This document shows positions 1 through 7,722 of a stretch of 12,516 nt of DNA, piece after piece; position 1 is the stretch's first letter; each line of letters starts with the position of its first letter. The stretch covers positions 1,618,638 to 1,631,153 of the forward strand of contig NZ_CP053923.1 of NCBI RefSeq assembly GCF_014672695.1, read 5' to 3'. Origin of the DNA: Defluviicoccus vanus (GTDB lineage: Bacteria > Pseudomonadota > Alphaproteobacteria > Rhodospirillales > Defluviicoccaceae). A program made the translations under genes and the position numbers. The notes under the pieces were generated by a model that made no database searches, was not told the DNA's origin, and saw only the letters and a program-made list of their open reading frames with translations.

Positions 1-1995
1 CATCGGCATCCGGTGCCAACAGGATCGCCGCCCCGCCGGCCAGCCGCCAGTTGCCTTCCGAATAGACGGGAGGAATGCCGGTACCGCCATATTGCGGATC
101 CTCGCTCGACCAGATGACCCGCCACGTATGGCCTGGGAGTGGCGCCAGCAACGGCTCGGGCGCCGGCGAGTAATGCAGCTCAACGTCGAGGTTGATCAGC
201 AGCAACCGATCTTCTCTTTCGCCAAAGAAGCGCAGGACGAAGGCGCTGGGTCCAATCACCGCACCGTCAACGCAGCCGATTTCGTGACGCCGCAACACCG
301 CATCCTCGCGCCGCAAACACAGCAGGTCGCGATGAAGGGTGTAGATTTCCGCATGGCTTTCCCGCTCGCTGAAGTCGAGCTTGCAGCGGCTGAAGGTTTC
401 GCCGTCATCAGGGCGGAGGATGGAGTCCTGCATCTCCGGCGTCGCCAGATTGGCAAACTGGCGCAAGAACTCCTTGCGTCCCGCATGGACAAGATCCGCC
501 AAGTCCCGCTTATGATCGGCAAAGTAGAAGAAGGGAGCGGACGCACCGAACTCCTGCCCCATGAACAGCATCGGCGTCGCCGGACCGAGCAGCAGATAGG
601 CTGTCATCGCCCGGTACTGCGCCGGACTGGTCAGCTTATGCAGGCGCAAGCCGTTGCCGGAATTGGCCACCTGATCGTGATTCTGGAGAAAGTTGACCAA
701 CCGCTCCGGATGCAGGTTCCTCGAGGGCGTGCCGCGTGGCTGCTGCTGCCAACTGTACCATTGCCCCTGGTACAGGAAGCCGTACTTGGCGGCGGAAACA
801 AACTCCTGTGGTCGGCCGTGATAGTCGGTGTAGTAGGCTTCCCGCCGCCCGGTGAGTGCCACCATCGCCGCATGGTGCAGATCGTCGTTCCACAGGCTGT
901 CGAGACCGCAACCGCCTTCGGCCGCCGGCAGCAACAGCGAGACATCCTGTGGTTCGTTCTCACCAACGATGAAAATGTCCCGCCCAACCGCGGCAGCACG
1001 CGCTTGGCGGCAGACTTCCGCCAAGATGTGATCACTGCTGGCGTCAAAGTCATAAATATTTTGCGTCGCATCCAGGCGCAGACCATCAAGATGGAATTCG
1101 CTGATCCAGTAGCCGGCGTTGGTGATAAAGAATTCCCGCACCGGCTCGCAGTTAGCGTCACTGAAGTTGATCGCCTGGCCCCAGTCAGTTCCGTGTTCCT
1201 CACTGAGGTAATAGGGCGAAAACTGTGGTAACATGTTGCCGACAGGTCCGAGGTGGTTGTAGACCACGTCGAGAATGACGCCCAGTCCGCAGGCGTGCGC
1301 CGCATCGACGAAGGCGCGGAAGTCGTCGGGGCCACCGTACAATCTCGTCGGCGCGTACATGTTGACCCCATCGTAGCCCCAACCGAAGCTACCGGCGAAA
1401 TCGGCCACCGGCATCACCTCGAGGATCGTGATCCCGAGCGCAGCCAGCGCCGGGAGTTGCGGGATGGCATCGCGCCATGTGCCGGCTTGCGAAAAGGTGC
1501 CGATGTGCATTTCGTAGATGACGTCACCGCGGCCGGTCACCCCCTTCCAGGGGGCGTCGGTCCAGGTGAAGGTAGAGGGGTCGATCACCTGCGACGGTCC
1601 GAGCGGACCTTCGGGCTGAAAGCGCGATGCCGGATCGGCCAGCAGGTCAGCCTCGCTGTCGAGACGGTAATGGTAAAGGCTGCCGGTGCGTGCTGCAGCA
1701 CTGACCCCACTGAAGTAGCCGTTACCCTCCGCCTCCAGAGTGACGGGCAACAGCTGCTCCAGGCCATCGGCGATCACCACTTCGACGCACTTTCGCTGCG
1801 GAGCCCAGACCCGGAAAGAAACACCGGCGGGCGTCACCTCGGCGCCAACCGGCAACCGCCGTCCCTGCAGCCCCCACTTCGTCGCGGCAGGTCCGCTGGC
1901 GTTTGCCGCGTGGCAAGCGGTCTTGGAAAGGTAACGGTTGGGCAGGCCATCTCGTCGCTGGCAAGTGCGGTCGATGTCGGGTCACCGTCTGGCAT
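1..1995 (-). CDS. treZ: Malto-oligosyltrehalose trehalohydrolase (GH13), 3' end off window, 5' frame disturbed
   Basis: TreZ hydrolyses the alpha-1,4 bond next to the terminal trehalosyl unit of maltooligosyl-trehalose, releasing trehalose; it acts in the cytoplasm after TreY. The minus-strand frame whose codons start at 4, 7, 10 and so on is open from 1981 to the left edge. It reads as TreZ throughout: an N-terminal beta-sandwich (RLPVGAEV near 1858, FRVWAP), then YEMHIGTFS, then the GH13 barrel. The catalytic residues are visible: nucleophile Asp in GLRLDA (codon 1072-1070), acid/base Glu in IVGENE (961-959), and Asp in QNHDQ (676-674). No ATG lies in this frame upstream of RLPVGAEV. The best start (ATG 1995-1993, with AAGGGA six bases before it) is in another frame, which hits a stop after about 53 codons. 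Regaining the TreZ frame needs one added base, probably between about 1950 and 1900. This may be a sequencing error, a real mutation, or an unusual CTG start near 1944. Only a few C-terminal residues seem to be missing off the left edge. Confidence 0.88.
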
Positions 1996-2115
1996 CGTAG
2001 GTCCCTTTTTACCAGGCCGAAGCGAAGTCAGAACGCCAACCTGCCTGTCCGGTTCCTCGCGCGGGCAGAGTGGGCGACCGCCGAGCCGACGCGTTCTGCC
2101 TATCCCTATCCAAAC

Positions 2116-2712
2116 TTACTTTTCGGTTTTCGCGGGCTTGCTCGGCATCTTTTCCGTCGCTAGGCCGTCAGCGACGAAGGGCGTCCGCTGCTCCTTTTCG
2201 ACAATTCTGGCGGCGACGCCTTTGGCCTCCTCCTCGGAGTCTTCGCTGGTCACATAGACCGTCCGCAGCGGCACCTTGTGCGGCCGACCGGAGGAGTCGG
2301 TTTTCTCCTTGTATGCGGTCACCTTCAGCGGCTTTTTCTGCGCTTCCTCTTTGTTTTCCAGCGACGCCAGCGACAGGATGCCGAGTGGCTGATGCTCACG
2401 ATCGACCACAGGCAAGCGAGTGATGCCGTATTCAGCAATCAGCTCTTTCGCTTCCTCAACCGTCTGGTCGCCGAAGGCAGTGACGACTTCGACCGACATG
2501 ATGTCGCGCACGCGGGCGCTCCGCATCAACTCGTCGGCCACCGACCGGACAACAATATCGCGATCGGTGATCACGCCGGCCAATCGACCGTCGGCGACGA
2601 CGAACAACGCCCCGGTATCGTGATCCCGCATCAGCCGCGCCGCTTCGACGACGTCAGCGTCAGCACTCACCTTTTCAACCGGCTCGGTCGAGAGCAGTTC
2701 GATCAGCTGCAT
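2116..2712 (-). CDS. CBS-domain-pair protein
   Basis: This is a 198-residue cytoplasmic protein. Residues about 8-60 and 70-125 form a tandem CBS (Bateman) pair, seen in the repeats around GRLAGVITDRDIVVRSV and TRLPVVDREHQPLGILSL. Such pairs usually bind adenosine nucleotides and regulate a partner or act as small stand-alone sensors; the ligand here is unknown. The last 70 residues are charged and rich in Lys and Glu (EEAQKK, EDSEEEAKG) and match nothing I recognise; the segment from VPLRTVYVT may form a small extra fold. The start at 2712 is supported by GAGGA seven bases upstream. The gene lies about 120 bases upstream of treZ on the same strand, so the two could be co-transcribed. Stand-alone CBS pairs of this kind are common stress-related proteins in proteobacteria. 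No enzyme domain is attached. Confidence 0.85.
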   Translation of the reverse strand: MQLIELLSTEPVEKVSADADVVEAARLMRDHDTGALFVVADGRLAGVITDRDIVVRSVADELMRSARVRDIMSVEVVTAFGDQTVEEAKELIAEYGITRLPVVDREHQPLGILSLASLENKEEAQKKPLKVTAYKEKTDSSGRPHKVPLRTVYVTSEDSEEEAKGVAARIVEKEQRTPFVADGLATEKMPSKPAKTEK

Positions 2713-2849
2713 GTTTCCGTCCTCAATTGGTCGATCTGAACCGAATGAACGTGACAGCGCGTGAGCAGGTTCCCGAGTAGGGCGGACCAGCTTGCGCCGT
2801 GCATCGTCAATGCGGATTATGTCTGCTGAGGTGCATCCATTGGACCGAC

Positions 2850-2968
2850 TTGGGGGTAGATATCTTCGTCAGCTACACGAGCAGCGACCGGGACTGGGCT
2901 CACTGGATCGCGCCGTCGAAGCGGAGGAAATGGAGACCAGAGCCGCGGCAATCCGGGCCAAGCAGTAG
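2850..2968 (+). pseudogene. Remnant of a TIR-domain gene (N-terminal piece)
   Basis: Codons 2856-2912 read VDIFVSYTSSDRDWAHWIA, the beta-A strand and following helix at the very start of bacterial TIR domains (consensus DIFVSYSSxDRxWA). After WIA the similarity stops. The reading frame then runs straight on into the small secreted protein at 3036 with no TIR features. A TTG at 2850 could be the old start. In another frame the bases up to a TAG at 2966-2968 read LDRAVEAEEMETRAAAIRAK, which looks coding-like and could be the tail of the same gene after an internal deletion; that part is weak. TIR domains in bacteria occur in NADase immune effectors and in TIR/NB-ARC/TPR proteins. Only about 19 residues remain, so nothing functional is expected. 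Confidence 0.5.
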
Positions 2969-3024
2969 CTCCACCGTTGCGGCGGCAAGGGTCGTTGTTA
3001 ATCTGGATGCTGCCAGCGCGAGGA

Positions 3025-3030
3025 AGGAGG
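3025..3030 (+). promoter_or_regulatory. Strong ribosome binding site fixing the start at 3036
   Basis: AGGAGG lies five bases before ATG 3036-3038. The open frame extends upstream to an ATG at 2799, but this site and the signal peptide that follows show that the real gene starts at 3036. Confidence 0.8.
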
Positions 3031-3035
3031 CTGCC

Positions 3036-3392
3036 ATGCGCTTATCGCGATGCATCCGGTTGCCGGTGGGCCTGGGGGTGGTCGCCTTGGCAATCACCGC
3101 CTCCCCGGCGTTCGCCGATCCGGCGGCGTCGCCAAGCTCGCCGGGCGACGGCGGGCGCGCCTGCGTCGAAGTGGAGATCGCCGGCGAACGGACGCCCGAT
3201 TACGCCTGCCTGAGCGACGCCTTGCGCGGTGCGGTGGCGGCAGCCAGGCCGGTGGCCAACCTGCCAACCGTCGGTCGCCAGCCCGGCCCGAACGCCGTCG
3301 GCCTGATCACGCCGACGGAGGTGCGCCAGCAGTACGGACCCAACTTTGGCACCTCGGTGGTTCCCTATCGGCCGGTGGTACCCCGGCCATAG
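3036..3392 (+). CDS. Small secreted protein of unknown function
   Basis: This is a 118-residue protein with a clear Sec signal peptide: basic start MRLSRCIR, hydrophobic core VGLGVVALAITA, and a likely cleavage after Ala27 (SPAFA/DP). The mature part of about 91 residues contains a short motif with two cysteines, CVEVEIAGERTPDYACL (Cys43 and Cys58), which could form a disulfide in the periplasm. The rest is Pro/Gly-rich (GRQPGPNAVG, VVPYRPVVPRP) and probably extended. I do not recognise a named family. Short secreted proteins with a similar motif can sit beside two-partner secretion genes, and the next gene here is a TpsB transporter, so an accessory role in that system is a reasonable guess only. 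The start is set by AGGAGG at 3025-3030. Confidence 0.72.
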   Translation: MRLSRCIRLPVGLGVVALAITASPAFADPAASPSSPGDGGRACVEVEIAGERTPDYACLSDALRGAVAAARPVANLPTVGRQPGPNAVGLITPTEVRQQYGPNFGTSVVPYRPVVPRP

Positions 3393-3702
3393 CGCCTGCA
3401 CAAGCGCGGGAGCGCTGGGGGCCATTGCCGACCGATCGTGCGTCGCAGAATAATTCTCCATGGATAGGCCCTCTTTGCCGGCGCCTATGGTAGTAATTTC
3501 CCGCCAGTAAATCACCTTTGCCGTTCACTCGATAATGCGTCTCCAGGACAGAATGGCGGCAGCAGCGCGCAGGTATTTAAATACTGGTAAGGTATATTAT
3601 ATTTGTCACCAGACATTCATGATTAATTAACATTTACTCGTGCCATCCGTCTGACATGTTGCGCCGCGCCAAAGCAAAGCGACGCACTGGGACGAATGGG
3701 CA
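3393..3702 (+). promoter_or_regulatory. 310-base leader upstream of the tpsB cluster with an AT-rich block
   Basis: No gene is seen here. The stretch 3570-3640 is strikingly AT-rich in otherwise GC-rich DNA. It holds a perfect 12-base palindrome GTATTTAAATAC (3573-3584), followed by TATATTAT (3593-3600), which could supply a -10 element, and by TTAATTAA (3623-3630). This is the only place before the plus-strand cluster that looks like a main promoter or operator, since the genes after tpsB are separated by short gaps. I found no good -35 hexamer at standard spacing. An imperfect inverted repeat (CCAT...AGGC with GCCTATGG) lies around 3459-3489. The region has no T-tract that would make a clear terminator for the preceding small gene. 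Confidence 0.4.
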
Positions 3703-5493
3703 ATGACAAGCTCGCTGACGCGCCGACCCACGGCCGACGACGCGGCAAGTCCTGCTGCGACGCATCGATCAGCACCTGCTGCGGGTACCGCCGCCGCGGC
3801 ATGGCCGAATGTTCGCCACCTCGCCGCTTTCGTTGCGCTGGTTGTGACGATCCTTGGGCTGGGCGCGGTCCCCTCAGTGCAGGCGTCGAGTGAACCCGCG
3901 GCGACGACCGCGGCCAGCGCCCCCAGCCCTGCCACCTCGGCCGCCCCCGTCCCGTTCGACGCGGGCAAGGCGGATGCGGGCATCACCGGGAAGGAAGCCA
4001 GTGGGCGGGTCTTCACGGCGATGGAGTTCGACATTCGCGGGGCCACCCTGCTCGAGCGCGGCGAGATCGAAGAGGTGGTCTACCCCTTCCTCGGTCCCGA
4101 CAAGACAGCCGACGACATGGAGCAGGCACGCGCGGCGCTGGAACAGCTTTACCAGCGCAAGGGCTATCAGACCGTCGTCGTCAGCGTCCCGCCGCAGAAC
4201 CCGGACTCCGGTGTCATCCGGCTGCAGGTGACGGAGGCAAAGGTCGGCCGGCTGCGCGTCCGCGGCGCCCGCTATCACTCGCCGGAGCAGATCAAGTCGG
4301 AGGTTCCCTCCCTCGCCGAGGGCCAGGTGCCGAACGTGACCCGGGCCGAGCAGGAACTGATCGCCGTCAACCAACAGCCCGACCGCCGTGTCTTTCCCGT
4401 CATGCGCGCCGGCATCACCCCCGGAACGGTGGATGTGGATCTGCAGGTGGAGGACAGCCTGCCGCTGCACGCCAGCAGTGAACTCAACAATCGCCGCAGC
4501 GAGAGCACCAAGCCGCTGCGCCTCGTGACGTCGATTGGCTACGACAACCTCTGGCAGCTGGGCCACTCGATCAACTTCACCCATCAGGTGGCGCCCGAGC
4601 GTCCCAGCGACGCCCAGGTCTACTCCGGCTCCTACTTGGCGCGTTTCCCGCAGCTGCCTGGCTACGCCTTCCTCGTCTACGGCTACACCTCCGACAGCAA
4701 CGTGGCGACGGTCGGCACCACCAACGTCATCGGCGCCGGCAAGGCGGTGGGTGGGCGCGTCATTCGCACCCTGCCGGGCACCACACAGTTTTTTCAAAGT
4801 GTCAGTGGCGGCCTGGACTACAAGGATTTCGATGAAAACGTCGCGCTCGGCGGCAGCGAGATTCAGACGCCGATCACCTACTACCCATTCACCATCGGCT
4901 ACTCGGCGCAAGTCTTTAAGGAAAGATCCACCGTCAACCTCGGTGCTGATGTGGTGTTTTCCTTCCGCGGCCTTGGTAGCGACAACGCAGAGTTCGATCA
5001 AAAACGCTATGAAGCCAGCGACAGCTTCATTTACCTGCGCACCACCGCCGACTATACGCAGACCCTCCCCTACGACCTGGCCTTGTTCACCCGCTTTGAA
5101 GGCCAGATCGCCAACGGGCCGCTGATCAGCAACGAGCAATTGGCGGTCGGTGGTCTGGACACCGTGCGCGGTTTCCTCGAAGCGATCGTTCTTGGCGACT
5201 ATGGGGTCGTCGGCAGCCTTGAGCTGCGTAGCCCGTCGGTTGGCAAGTACATCGACCCACGCGTTAACGACTGGCGATTCCACGCCTTCCTCGACGCGGC
5301 GAGCGCCAGCATCTACCAGCCCCTCCCCGGACAGCAGCAGACCTACGGCCTGGCCAGCGTCGGCGTCGGCACACGGCTCAAACTCCTTGAAGCCCTCAAC
5401 GGCTCCGTGGATCTGGCGTTTCCGATCCTCTCCAACGGCGTCAACGCCAACGACGGCGAGAGCGTGCTGTTCCGTGTCTGGGGCGAACTCTAG
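3703..5493 (+). CDS. Two-partner secretion outer-membrane transporter, FhaC/ShlB/HecB family (TpsB)
   Basis: A TpsB protein is a 16-stranded outer-membrane pore that exports a partner TpsA exoprotein (filamentous haemagglutinin or haemolysin type). This one has 596 residues, normal for the family. A long Ala/Ser/Thr-rich N-terminus of about 37 residues precedes a hydrophobic signal segment (HLAAFVALVVTILGLGAV) with likely cleavage after VQA near residue 61. Residues about 105-178 form POTRA1 (AMEFDIRGATLLERGEIEE, LYQRKGYQTVVVSVPPQ) and about 180-255 form POTRA2 (GRLRVRGARYHSPEQI, VDVDLQVED). The remainder is the barrel. It contains the Omp85-superfamily VRGF motif at residues about 488-491 (GGLDTVRGFLE), which contacts the barrel wall from loop 6. 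The chain ends in Leu rather than the usual aromatic residue. No TpsA gene lies in the window. No strong ribosome binding site precedes ATG 3703; the extended signal region resembles the long signal peptides known in this secretion class. Confidence 0.9.
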   Translation: MTSSLTRRPTADDAASPAATHRSAPAAGTAAAAWPNVRHLAAFVALVVTILGLGAVPSVQASSEPAATTAASAPSPATSAAPVPFDAGKADAGITGKEASGRVFTAMEFDIRGATLLERGEIEEVVYPFLGPDKTADDMEQARAALEQLYQRKGYQTVVVSVPPQNPDSGVIRLQVTEAKVGRLRVRGARYHSPEQIKSEVPSLAEGQVPNVTRAEQELIAVNQQPDRRVFPVMRAGITPGTVDVDLQVEDSLPLHASSELNNRRSESTKPLRLVTSIGYDNLWQLGHSINFTHQVAPERPSDAQVYSGSYLARFPQLPGYAFLVYGYTSDSNVATVGTTNVIGAGKAVGGRVIRTLPGTTQFFQSVSGGLDYKDFDENVALGGSEIQTPITYYPFTIGYSAQVFKERSTVNLGADVVFSFRGLGSDNAEFDQKRYEASDSFIYLRTTADYTQTLPYDLALFTRFEGQIANGPLISNEQLAVGGLDTVRGFLEAIVLGDYGVVGSLELRSPSVGKYIDPRVNDWRFHAFLDAASASIYQPLPGQQQTYGLASVGVGTRLKLLEALNGSVDLAFPILSNGVNANDGESVLFRVWGEL

Positions 5494-5577
5494 TGCGCCG
5501 GCCACTGACAAGAGCGGTGGCGAGGCAACCCAGGCCATGACTCCTGCGGCGGAGCGACCAATGAGGCAAACGAGATC

Positions 5578-6909
5578 ATGAACCGGCGGCTGGCAATCCT
5601 CCTCGCCCTTGTCCTGTTGGTGGTGCCGAAGCTCGCTGCCGCCTGGTGGAACGACGACTGGACACAACGCAAGTCGGTGACCATCGATGCCAGTCCGTCG
5701 GGTGTACCGCTCACCGAGCCAGTGGGCCGGTTTCCGGTGCTGGTGCGACTGCACGATGGCGTGTTTCCCTTTGCACAGGCGATGGAACGCGGCCAGGACA
5801 TTCGCTTCATCGCCGACGACGATCAGACCCCACTGGCGTTTCACCTGGAGGGGTTCGATCCCCTGCTGGGTCTCGGCTTCGCCTGGGTCGACGTTCCCGG
5901 TCTGAAACCGGGAACGAAAACCAACATCTGGCTCTACTACGGCAATCCGAAAGCCGCCGACGTCGCCAACGCCGCCGCGACCTACGATGCCGACACACTG
6001 CTGACCTATCACTTCGGCGAGCGCAACACCCCTCCCACCGATGCCAGCGCCTATCACAATGCCGCCACGACGGCGGGCAAGTTCGTCGACGCGGCGCTGA
6101 TCGGTCACGGCTTGCACCTTGACGGCGCAACGCCGGTTACGCTGCCGGCATCGCCGTCACTGGCGATTGCCGAAGGCGCCGCGATGACGCTGTCGCTGTG
6201 GCTGAAGATGGAGGCGCTGCAGTCGAACGCCATCCTCTACAGTCACCGCGATGGAAGCAACGCATTGACATTGGGCATCGATCAGGGCGTTCCCTTCGTC
6301 CAGGTGTCCGACGCCAGCGGTAGCAAGCGCTCCAGTGGTGGCACGCCGCTGACCGCCGGCAGCTGGCAGCATATCGCCTTGGTGGGAACCGGAAATCAGT
6401 TCCGGATCTTCGTCGACGGGGTATCAGGAGCCAGCCTCGACGCGGTCACGCAGGCCCTGGCCGGCAGCGCGACGCTCGGCACGGATGCTGCGTCGACCAC
6501 CGTTCCATCCGCCGTCGACGCGACGCCGGCAGTCAAGGCCGCGCATGCCCCCTCGCATGCCCCTGGCGCGACCGGAGCCAGCAACCCGGCCCACACGCCC
6601 ACCATACTCGCACCCGTTGGCTTCATCGGCGATATCGACGAGTTGCAGATTGCCAAAGTGGCACGGTCGGAGAGCTATCTGAAGGCGCGGATGGCCTCGG
6701 AAGGGGCCGGTCCTGATGCCCGGCTCGTCGCCCTCGGCGCCGACGAGGAAAGCTCCAGCTGGCTTACTGGCTATTTCGCGATCCTCATCAACGCCGTGAC
6801 CCCCGACGGCTGGGTCGTCATCGGCGTTCTCGCCGTTATGTCGGTGATCAGCTGGTTGGTCATGGTTTCCAAGACCGCCTTCGTGAACCGTCAGGCTAGG
6901 GCCTGTTGA
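5578..6909 (+). pseudogene. DUF2341-LamG-ExbB fusion, N-terminal part (cut by IS)
   Basis: The first 440 codons of a protein that would have 653 residues when intact. It starts with a Sec signal peptide (MNRRLAILLALVLLVV, cleavage near LAAA/WW). Next is WWNDDWTQRK and a DUF2341 domain at about 52-126 (FPVLVRLHDGVF to IWLYYGNPKA). Then comes a LamG/concanavalin-like domain at about 140-372 (LTYHFGE, AMTLSLWLKM, GSWQHIALVG, IFVDGV, GDIDELQIAKV), with a low-complexity Ala/Pro/His/Thr insert near 308-340. The first ExbB-type membrane segment is at about 411-429 (WVVIGVLAVMSVISWLVMV). The head should lie in the periplasm, where LamG folds often bind sugars or proteins. The native coding ends at 6899; the last codons and the TGA at 6907-6909 come from the inserted IS. 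If made, the product would be a membrane-anchored head without the channel. The start ATG 5578 has a modest GAGG 11 bases upstream. Confidence 0.85.
6896..6899. repeat. Target-site duplication CTAG, left copy
   Basis: CTAG directly abuts the left inverted repeat of the IS and is repeated at 7719-7722. Keeping one copy and removing 6900-7722 joins AG with G to make codon AGG and restores the ExbB frame. Confidence 0.85.
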
Positions 6910-6915
6910 GATTCA
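6900..6915 (+). repeat. Inverted repeat, left end of the IS5-type element
   Basis: Sixteen bases, GGCCTGTTGAGATTCA, matching the reverse complement of 7703-7718 without mismatch; the next base on each side no longer pairs. Confidence 0.92.
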
Positions 6916-7664
6916 CCGTGAGTTTATGACGGCGGCGACGAGATAGATATTGGCGCTGAAGCTTTGGTCTGTTTTGTCGGCACGCATGGCGATGCGCTTG
7001 AACTCTTTGAGCTTACAGAAGAAGTTTTCGATGAGATGGCGCCATTTGTACATCTCGGCATCGAATGGGAGAGGCTTGCTCCGGCGCGGATGCTGGGAGA
7101 TGACGATCTTGGCGCCGCGCTCGTTGAGCTCAGCGACGATGTCGTTGCTGTCGAAGGCTTTGTCGGCGATGAAAGCGTCGAATTGGAGGCCGTCGATGAG
7201 CGGGGCAACGCCGACGGTATCGAAGCGGTGGCCCGGCAGGAGTGCGAAGCGCACGAGATTGCCCAGGGCATCGGTCAGGGCCAGGATCTTGGTCGTCATG
7301 CCGCCTTTGGAGCGCCCTATGGCCTGGCTCTGAGTCCCCCTTTTGCGCCCTGGCCATGGCGGTGAACCTTGACGATGGTGGCGTCGACCATGGCGTACTC
7401 CATATCGGGATCATCCGAGCAAGCCTCGAAAAGCCGAATGAAAACATCGGCTTTGACCCAGTCTCGGTAGCGCTTGAAGACGGTGTTCCAGTTGCCGAAA
7501 AAGGCCGGCAAATCACGCCAGGGACTGCCCGTGCGAACCACCCACAGAACCGCCTCGACAAAGAGCCGATTGTCTCTGCCGCTGCGACCCGCGTCCGTTG
7601 GCTTGCCCAGGCAGTGCGGTTCCATTCTCGCCCATTGGGCGTCTGTCAGTACAAAACGTTCCAT
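6913..7664 (-). CDS. IS5-family DDE transposase, two frames (frameshift fusion)
   Basis: This enzyme catalyses cut and strand transfer at the IS ends. The first frame (7664-7317) starts MERFVLTDAQWARMEP and includes the first catalytic Asp in MVDATIVKVH. It then stops soon after a run of A4G5 (7344-7336). The second frame continues the protein as GTQSQAIGRSKGGMTTKIL and carries the second Asp (FIADKAFDSN) and the Glu with its helix (KWRHLIENFFCKLKEF) before a TGA at 6915-6913. Joining them needs a -1 shift on the G run. Programmed frameshifting at such runs is known in this IS group, but a single missing G in the sequence would look the same. Total length would be about 250 residues, normal for the group. 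The DDE triad is intact, so the element may be active. Confidence 0.88.
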
Positions 7665-7702
7665 CCATAGCTTGAATCACAATCAAGCCAAGGATGGAAT
7701 CC

Positions 7703-7718
7703 TGAATCTCAACAGGCC
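7703..7718 (-). repeat. Inverted repeat, right end of the IS5-type element
   Basis: Reverse complement of the left end at 6900-6915, perfect over 16 bases. It is followed directly by the second CTAG copy. Confidence 0.92.
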
Positions 7719-7722
7719 CTAG
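7719..7722. repeat. Target-site duplication CTAG, right copy
   Basis: Second copy of the CTAG found at 6896-6899; together they mark a clean insertion without deletion of host bases. Confidence 0.85.

Larger units (their letters stand above)
2713..3035. other. Divergent intergenic region between the CBS gene and the small secreted protein
   Basis: This 323-base stretch separates a minus-strand gene from a plus-strand gene, so it should hold promoters in both directions, although I see no convincing -35/-10 pair. Its middle part (2856-2912) encodes a short TIR-domain fragment, annotated separately. Its end carries the strong ribosome binding site of the next gene. I see no RNA gene in it. Confidence 0.5.
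6900..7718 (-). mobile_element. Complete IS5-family (IS427-group type) insertion sequence, 819 bp
   Basis: The element is bounded by perfect 16-base inverted repeats GGCCTGTTGAGATTCA (6900-6915) and their complement (7703-7718). It is flanked by CTAG direct repeats. It encodes a DDE transposase on the minus strand in two overlapping frames. The size, the CTAG/TA target, the inverted-repeat style and the two-frame layout fit the IS427 group of IS5. It lies opposite to the host gene and interrupts the ExbB fusion between its first and second membrane segments. Confidence 0.93.

Noticed and set aside
92..1231. Long plus-strand ORF of 379 codons
   Set aside because: It lies opposite treZ, whose minus frame shows clear GH13 motifs; the plus frame shows no domain and is a GC-rich shadow.
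2064..2100. GGCAGA/TCTGCC inverted repeat between treZ and the CBS gene as terminator
   Set aside because: Only six base pairs with a 25-base loop and no T-run; likely chance in GC-rich DNA.
2799..3392. Start at 2799 giving a 197-residue protein with TIR-like N-terminus and secreted C-terminus
   Set aside because: The AGGAGG at 3025-3030 and the signal peptide at 3036 show a separate gene; the upstream codons are a TIR remnant that is in frame by chance.
3874..6117. Very long minus-strand ORF of 747 codons
   Set aside because: It is antisense to tpsB and the DUF2341 gene, both of which have clear domains and signal peptides; its protein is low-complexity Gly/Val/Arg without motifs.
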